From NCBI RefSeq assembly GCF_016894345.1, contig NZ_CP069798.1:1-64000 (forward strand): DNA of 64,000 bases, read 5' to 3'. Shown here in pieces: positions 60,667 to 64,000 of the stretch. The position numbers were made by a program, and so were the translations under genes. The notes under the pieces were generated by a model. The model saw only the letters and a program-made list of their open reading frames with translations, did no database searches and was not told the DNA's origin. Position 1 is the first letter of the stretch; each line of letters begins with the position of its first letter. Source of the stretch: Paralysiella testudinis (GTDB taxonomy: Bacteria; Pseudomonadota; Gammaproteobacteria; Burkholderiales; Neisseriaceae).

Positions 60667-60959
60667 TAACCAAATTCCTCTTTCCAGTAATCATCCATGC
60701 GGTCGCCATACTTCTGCTGGATGGCGTCCATCATAGAGGGTTTAATCACAATATTCAATGCGCCTTCGTGCGCAGTCATCACTGCCGCACCAATCACTTT
60801 GCCGCCTCGGTTTTCAATATGGCCTTTCAGCGTGGTAATGGTGCTGCCCACCGATAAGGTGTCACCCATAATCAGGTATTCACGCCCCGGCTTGACATCG
60901 CCGGTGAAGCCCGGCTGGAAAGCCAGCCGGTGGTCAATACCGGCACCGGTACGGCTGAC
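60591..60959 (-). pseudogene. Phosphoribosyltransferase-like remnant, 5' deleted
   Basis: The frame reads VSRTGAGIDHRLAFQPGFTG, then REYLIMGDTLSVGSTITTLKGHIENRGG, in which IMGDTLSVGST is a PRPP-binding loop of type I phosphoribosyltransferases. The N-terminal half is missing; its frame emerges from the 3' end of ssb with a one-base offset, so a deletion fused the two genes. Similar domains occur in phage and conjugative-element polyvalent proteins. No start codon remains except internal ATGs. Confidence 0.6.
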
Positions 60960-61332
60960 TTTGAGCCTCCTCAGTCGGGCGGTTGGCCACCTTCACGCCA
61001 AGTTCCTTGCTGCCGAGCATTTTCATTTCGTTACCGATGATTTCATACGCAATACGTTCCATCCCGTCTTTACCGGTGTATTTACGGCTCTGAATGCGTC
61101 CGTCAATGTAAACCAAACCACCTTTGCGCAAATATTGCCCGGCGATTTCACCCAGCTTGCGGTACAACACAATGTTGTGCCACTCGGTGCGGGTTTGGCG
61201 GTTGCCGTCACGGTCTTTCCACTGTTCTTCAGTGGCAATGGAAAAATGGCATACGGCATCCCCGTTGGGCATATAGCGTACTTCCGGGTCGCGCCCGAGG
61301 CGGCCGATAAGTTGGACTTTGTTCACAGTCAT
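60934..61332 (-). CDS. ssb: Single-stranded DNA-binding protein of the island, C-terminus lost
   Basis: The OB-fold is complete: VNKVQLIGRLGRDPEVRYMP, then RTEWHNIVLYRKLGEIAGQYL, YIDGRIQSRKYTGKDG and a final MKMLGSKE. The usual Gly/Gln linker and acidic DDDIPF-type tip that recruits partner proteins are absent. Instead the frame runs into the phosphoribosyltransferase remnant and stops (SQPYRCRY). ATG 61332 gives MTVNKVQLIGRLG. It is probably the plasmid/ICE-type SSB of the former element and unable to bind partners. Confidence 0.85.
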   Translation of the reverse strand: MTVNKVQLIGRLGRDPEVRYMPNGDAVCHFSIATEEQWKDRDGNRQTRTEWHNIVLYRKLGEIAGQYLRKGGLVYIDGRIQSRKYTGKDGMERIAYEIIGNEMKMLGSKELGVKVANRPTEEAQSQPYRCRY

Positions 61333-61546
61333 GAGCGTGCTCCATGTTTGTTCAAGGCATAAAAAATGCAAACTTAAACACCCTTCGAAGGTGCTTAAAT
61401 TTGCATTCTGGTGCTACCAATCATTCGAAATCTACGAAAATCGGTGTGCCATATTTGTGACTAATTGTAGGCGATTTATACTGTATATGGCTGTATGTGC
61501 AAGCATTACATATATTTAAAATCAATTGGTTATTTTGATAATGGAA

Positions 61547-61593
61547 GAATCATAATCCTTGTATTCGGGGTTCGAATCCCTAATCCGCCACCA
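61547..61593. other. attR-like copy of the tRNA-Met 3' half
   Basis: GAATCATAATCCTTGT, then GGGGTTCGAATCCCT and CCGCCACCA, match the tRNA 3' half at 43 of 47 positions. There is no 5' half, so it is not a tRNA gene. It is the far boundary of the island. Confidence 0.85.
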
Positions 61594-61601
61594 AAATATC
61601 A

Positions 61602-61632
61602 AGAGCCTAGCTTGTTATACAAGCTAGGCTCT
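61602..61632. terminator. Palindromic hairpin after attR
   Basis: AGAGCCTAGCTTG and CAAGCTAGGCTCT around TTATA. It parallels, but does not copy, the hairpin after the intact tRNA and may be the original tRNA terminator. Confidence 0.7.
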
Positions 61633-61636
61633 TAAT

Positions 61637-61797
61637 TCATTTCGGCCAGCGCCGCACAAAATAATCCATCGGGCGCACCAACCCATTTTTTTGCCCACGA
61701 CTAAACCTTATAGCCTTCTGCATCCATATAGGCTTAAGTAACTCAATTGTATATAAAAATCCAATCGTCACCACCAGCACCTTACCGCTTTCTCAGC
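61637..61797 (-). pseudogene. C-terminal fragment of an unknown membrane protein
   Basis: An open frame of about 50 codons reads KVLVVTIGFLYTIELLKPIW then RGQKNGLVRPMDYFVRRWPK and stops at 61637. It has a hydrophobic segment but no start, and a stop lies just upstream. The rest of the stretch to 62019 shows no gene; an AGGAGG site at 62010 belongs to the next gene. Confidence 0.35.
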
Positions 61798-62019
61798 CAC
61801 AGTCATCTAAGAATTTATTAACAAAACCTTGCAGATTATTAACACTTGTGCTTGAATAAAGCCGATTTTGGCAGGAGCAGGCAATGCAATCCGTTTGCCT
61901 TTTTTGCCACGCAAGTGCCAAAATTTCCTAAATAGCACATTTTAAAACCAACCACAGCGGGGTTTTGGTCATATTCCGTCCGGCATCCCCGGCGCACACA
62001 CAATCATTCAGGAGGCAGT

Positions 62020-63393
62020 ATGGAAGGTTTAAAATCCTTGTTCGATACCCTAGGCAATCTGGTTTGGGGGCCGTATATGTTGGTGCTGTTGGTGGGCACC
62101 GGCGTTTATCTTACCGTACGCCTGTTGGGGCTGCAATTCACCCTGCTGCCCTATGCCTTAAAACAGGCTTTTATGCCGCACAAGAAAAAAGCCGATGGCA
62201 GCGACCATGAAGGCGATATTTCCCATTTTGGCGCTTTAATGACCGCCCTGTCGGCCACCATCGGCACCGGTAATATTGCCGGTGTGGCCACTGCGGTGGT
62301 ACTGGGCGGCCCCGGTGCCGTGTTTTGGATGTGGATTACCGCTATTTTCGGTATGGCCACCAAATACGGCGAAGGCGTGCTGGCGGTGAAATACCGCGTG
62401 GTCAACAGCAAAGGCCAAATGTCCGGCGGTCCGATGTATTACATCGAGCGCGGTTTGGGCAAAAACTGGAAATGGATGGCTTATGCCTTTGCCTTCTTCG
62501 GCACTGTGGCCTCTTTCGGCATCGGCAGCTCAGTGCAGTCCAACTCGGTGGCGCAAGCGGTGCACACCAGCTTCGGCGTTGATGGCTGGATTACCGGCGT
62601 GGTGCTCACCGTGTTCACCGGCATTGTGGTGCTGGGCGGCATTAAAAGCATTGCCAAAGCCGCCTCCCTGATTGTGCCGGCCATGGCGGTGTTTTACGTA
62701 TTGGGTGGCTTGGCCATTATTATCTACAACGCCCATTTGCTCGGCGATGCGGTTGGCCTGATTTTCAGCGATGCCTTTACCGGCCAAGCCGTGGCCGGTG
62801 GTGCCATCGGCGCCGTGATCCGCTACGGTGTGGCACGCGGCGTATTCTCCAACGAAGCCGGCATGGGCTCAGCACCCATTGCCGCTGCCGCCGCCAAAAC
62901 TGACCACCCCGTGCGCCAAGCATTGGTATCCATGACTGGTACTTTTATCGACACCATTGTGGTGTGCTCGATTACCGGCATCGTATTGGTGATGGGCTTA
63001 ATCAGCACCGGCCATTTTGTGAAACCGGAGCTCACCGGCGCCGCCCTTACCACCAGCACCTTCAACCAGCTTTTGCCAGGCCCTGGTGGTTGGGTGGTAT
63101 CCATCGGCTTGATTTTCTTTGCCTACTCCACCATTCTGGGCTGGAGCTACTACGGTGAAAAATGTGCCGCCTATGTATTTGGCGACGGCGCCACTCTGAT
63201 TTACCGCTTGGTATACGTGGGCACCGTGATGCTGGGTACCGTGGCCAGCTTGGACTTGGTATGGTCCGCCGCCGACACCTTTAACGGCTTGATGGCCATC
63301 CCCAACCTGATTGCCTTGCTGCTGCTCTCCGGCGTGATTATTAAAGAAACCAAAGACTTTAAAGCCAAACGCGCCAGCGGCGAATTGCATTAA
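62020..63393 (+). CDS. AGCS-family sodium:alanine symporter
   Basis: The 457-aa protein has about eleven membrane helices and the AGCS signatures: SATIGTGNIAGVATAVVLGG, GMATKYGEGVLAVKYR, MSGGPMYYIERGL and GVFSNEAGMGSAPIAAAAAK. The family imports alanine or glycine with sodium. A strong AGGAGG precedes ATG 62020. Core-like GC content shows it is outside the island. Confidence 0.93.
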   Translation: MEGLKSLFDTLGNLVWGPYMLVLLVGTGVYLTVRLLGLQFTLLPYALKQAFMPHKKKADGSDHEGDISHFGALMTALSATIGTGNIAGVATAVVLGGPGAVFWMWITAIFGMATKYGEGVLAVKYRVVNSKGQMSGGPMYYIERGLGKNWKWMAYAFAFFGTVASFGIGSSVQSNSVAQAVHTSFGVDGWITGVVLTVFTGIVVLGGIKSIAKAASLIVPAMAVFYVLGGLAIIIYNAHLLGDAVGLIFSDAFTGQAVAGGAIGAVIRYGVARGVFSNEAGMGSAPIAAAAAKTDHPVRQALVSMTGTFIDTIVVCSITGIVLVMGLISTGHFVKPELTGAALTTSTFNQLLPGPGGWVVSIGLIFFAYSTILGWSYYGEKCAAYVFGDGATLIYRLVYVGTVMLGTVASLDLVWSAADTFNGLMAIPNLIALLLLSGVIIKETKDFKAKRASGELH

Positions 63394-63425
63394 GCATACC
63401 GCAGATTCAGATACAATCTGTAATG

Positions 63426-63460
63426 AAAGGCTGCCTGAAACCATTTCAGGCAGCCTTTTG
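63426..63460. terminator. Inverted DUS-pair terminator after the symporter
   Basis: AAAGGCTGCCTGAAA and its complement with a short loop, then TTTT, 33 nt after the stop codon. Confidence 0.85.
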
Positions 63461-63497
63461 CTGATTGCATTTATTTCATTTAAAATCAATTAAATAC

Positions 63498-63627
63498 TAT
63501 AGCAACAAAAATAAATCAATCATACAAGGCGGAAACTGATTTATTCGCTGCTGTAACACCCGAGTAAATCGTTCTGTTTGAGCTAAGGCGAGCCAACGCC
63601 GTGGGATTATTTAGTTTCTTTGCTATA
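63498..63627. mobile_element. Correia-like element with TATAGCAACAAAA ends
   Basis: About 130 bp. TATAGCAACAAAAATAAAT at one end and AGTTTCTTTGCTATA at the other form imperfect inverted repeats. The interior has Correia segments (GAGTAAATCGTTCTGTTTGA, GCTAAGGCGAGCCAACGCCG). The ends differ from the TATAGTG class. Confidence 0.7.
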
Positions 63628-63999
63628 TCAATCCTCATCTGGCTTTAGCACCGGTTCCTGCCCCTTCAACATCGCCCGATATTCGCAGGCGGAAGGCAAT
63701 ACTTCCAGCAGGCTCAAGCCGATGCGGTAGGCATAGTTGATGTCGTTCATGAGCGAGCTGGTTTGCCAGCCGTCGATTTGCTGCTCGCGCAGTTGCGCCA
63801 TCACATCATCGCGAAAACCATTGTTCAGGGTTTCCACTTGGCGGCTTAAGGCTTCGGTATATTGGGCGCAATCGCCATACTCCGCTGCCACCGGCTGGCT
63901 GGCTTGGCGGAACAACCATAAAAGCTGAAACAAATATTGGCGCAAGCGGGTGTAGTAAGCGTGTGCCGCCGTGTCGGGCTGTTGCAGGAAATGCTGCAT
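63628..63999 (-). CDS. Partial gene, possibly the C-terminus of a Na/Pi-cotransporter-like protein
   Basis: At least 123 residues, probably continuing beyond the window edge; an ATG happens to lie at 63999. The segment is helical and soluble (LRQYLFQLLWLFRQASQ, SRQVETLNNGFRDDVMAQLR, MNDINYAYRIGLSLLEVLPS). That resembles the PhoU-like tail of NptA/YjbB Na/Pi symporters. This reading is from general pattern only. Confidence 0.5.
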   Translation of the reverse strand: MQHFLQQPDTAAHAYYTRLRQYLFQLLWLFRQASQPVAAEYGDCAQYTEALSRQVETLNNGFRDDVMAQLREQQIDGWQTSSLMNDINYAYRIGLSLLEVLPSACEYRAMLKGQEPVLKPDED

Positions 64000-64000
64000 G

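Larger units (their letters stand above)
52858..61593. mobile_element. Decayed tRNA-integrated genomic island
   Basis: A 47-bp segment of the tRNA 3' half (52858-52904) recurs at 61547-61593 with 43 of 47 bases identical, including CCA. An integrase C-terminal remnant lies about 100 nt inside the tRNA end. Between are AT-richer sequence, four IS remnants, ssb and phosphoribosyltransferase remnants and a toxin-antitoxin pair. The layout fits an integrative element inserted by a tyrosine recombinase and then eroded. The four mismatches in the far copy suggest it is old, or that the copy came from a different tRNA allele. Confidence 0.8.

Noticed and set aside
61547..61593. Second tRNA gene
   Set aside because: Only the 3' half is present. 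There is no acceptor 5' strand or D arm.

Overview
The window comes from a betaproteobacterium of the family Neisseriaceae. It carries many copies of the 12-mer AGGCTGCCTGAA, the DNA uptake sequence (DUS) dialect known as AG-simDUS, described for Simonsiella and related oral genera. It also has Correia-type repeats, a lipid-modified azurin, PilS/PilR and a Neisseria-like dcw cluster. The sequence does not name a species.

Layout. (1) 1-9400, replication and secretion genes on the plus strand: dnaA, dnaN, gyrB and ffh, with a CcsA/YpjD-like membrane gene facing ffh and two decayed small genes. (2) 9490-20256: valS, a FarR-type MarR regulator, an HpaC-like flavin reductase, secA (minus), a small GNAT protein, dciA and a fadH-type reductase. 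(3) 20492-24212: azurin, a frameshifted IS110 element, a Nudix hydrolase and rsmJ. (4) 24222-29650: pilR, pilS and parC. (5) 29872-51044, all on the minus strand: a complete division/cell-wall cluster read from mraZ to ftsZ, interrupted by non-dcw genes (an Abi_2-family gene, a Tat-exported agmatine deiminase, a small membrane protein, a 340-aa unknown protein and a Correia element). (6) 51366-52520: a MidA/NDUFAF7-like methyltransferase, divergent from the dcw promoter. (7) 52828-61593: tRNA-Met(CAU), followed by an AT-richer, decayed 8.7-kb mobile island ending in a second copy of the tRNA 3' half. (8) 62020-64000: an AGCS alanine/sodium symporter and a partial gene leaving the window.

How the parts work together. 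Regions 1 and 2 hold housekeeping replication (initiator, clamp, gyrase, helicase loader DciA) and membrane targeting (Ffh, SecA). Region 5 encodes the cytoplasmic and inner-membrane path to lipid II plus the FtsZ ring and septal PBP. It has a recognisable promoter, TTGACC-N17-TATAGT, and TGGGG repeats that fit an MraZ operator. Region 7 is a graveyard: an integrase tail beside the tRNA, an SSB gene fused by deletion to a phosphoribosyltransferase remnant, a YefM/YoeB pair, a nonsense-mutated EamA transporter, two mutated IS5-like copies, a broken IS630, an IS3 fragment split by a MITE, and two copies of a roughly 90-bp hairpin module that each precede an unrelated small ORF.

The best leads are the island with its repeated modules, the Abi gene inside the dcw cluster, and the unusual residues in the ParC quinolone region. 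Function calls rest on motifs and family knowledge; no searches were run.
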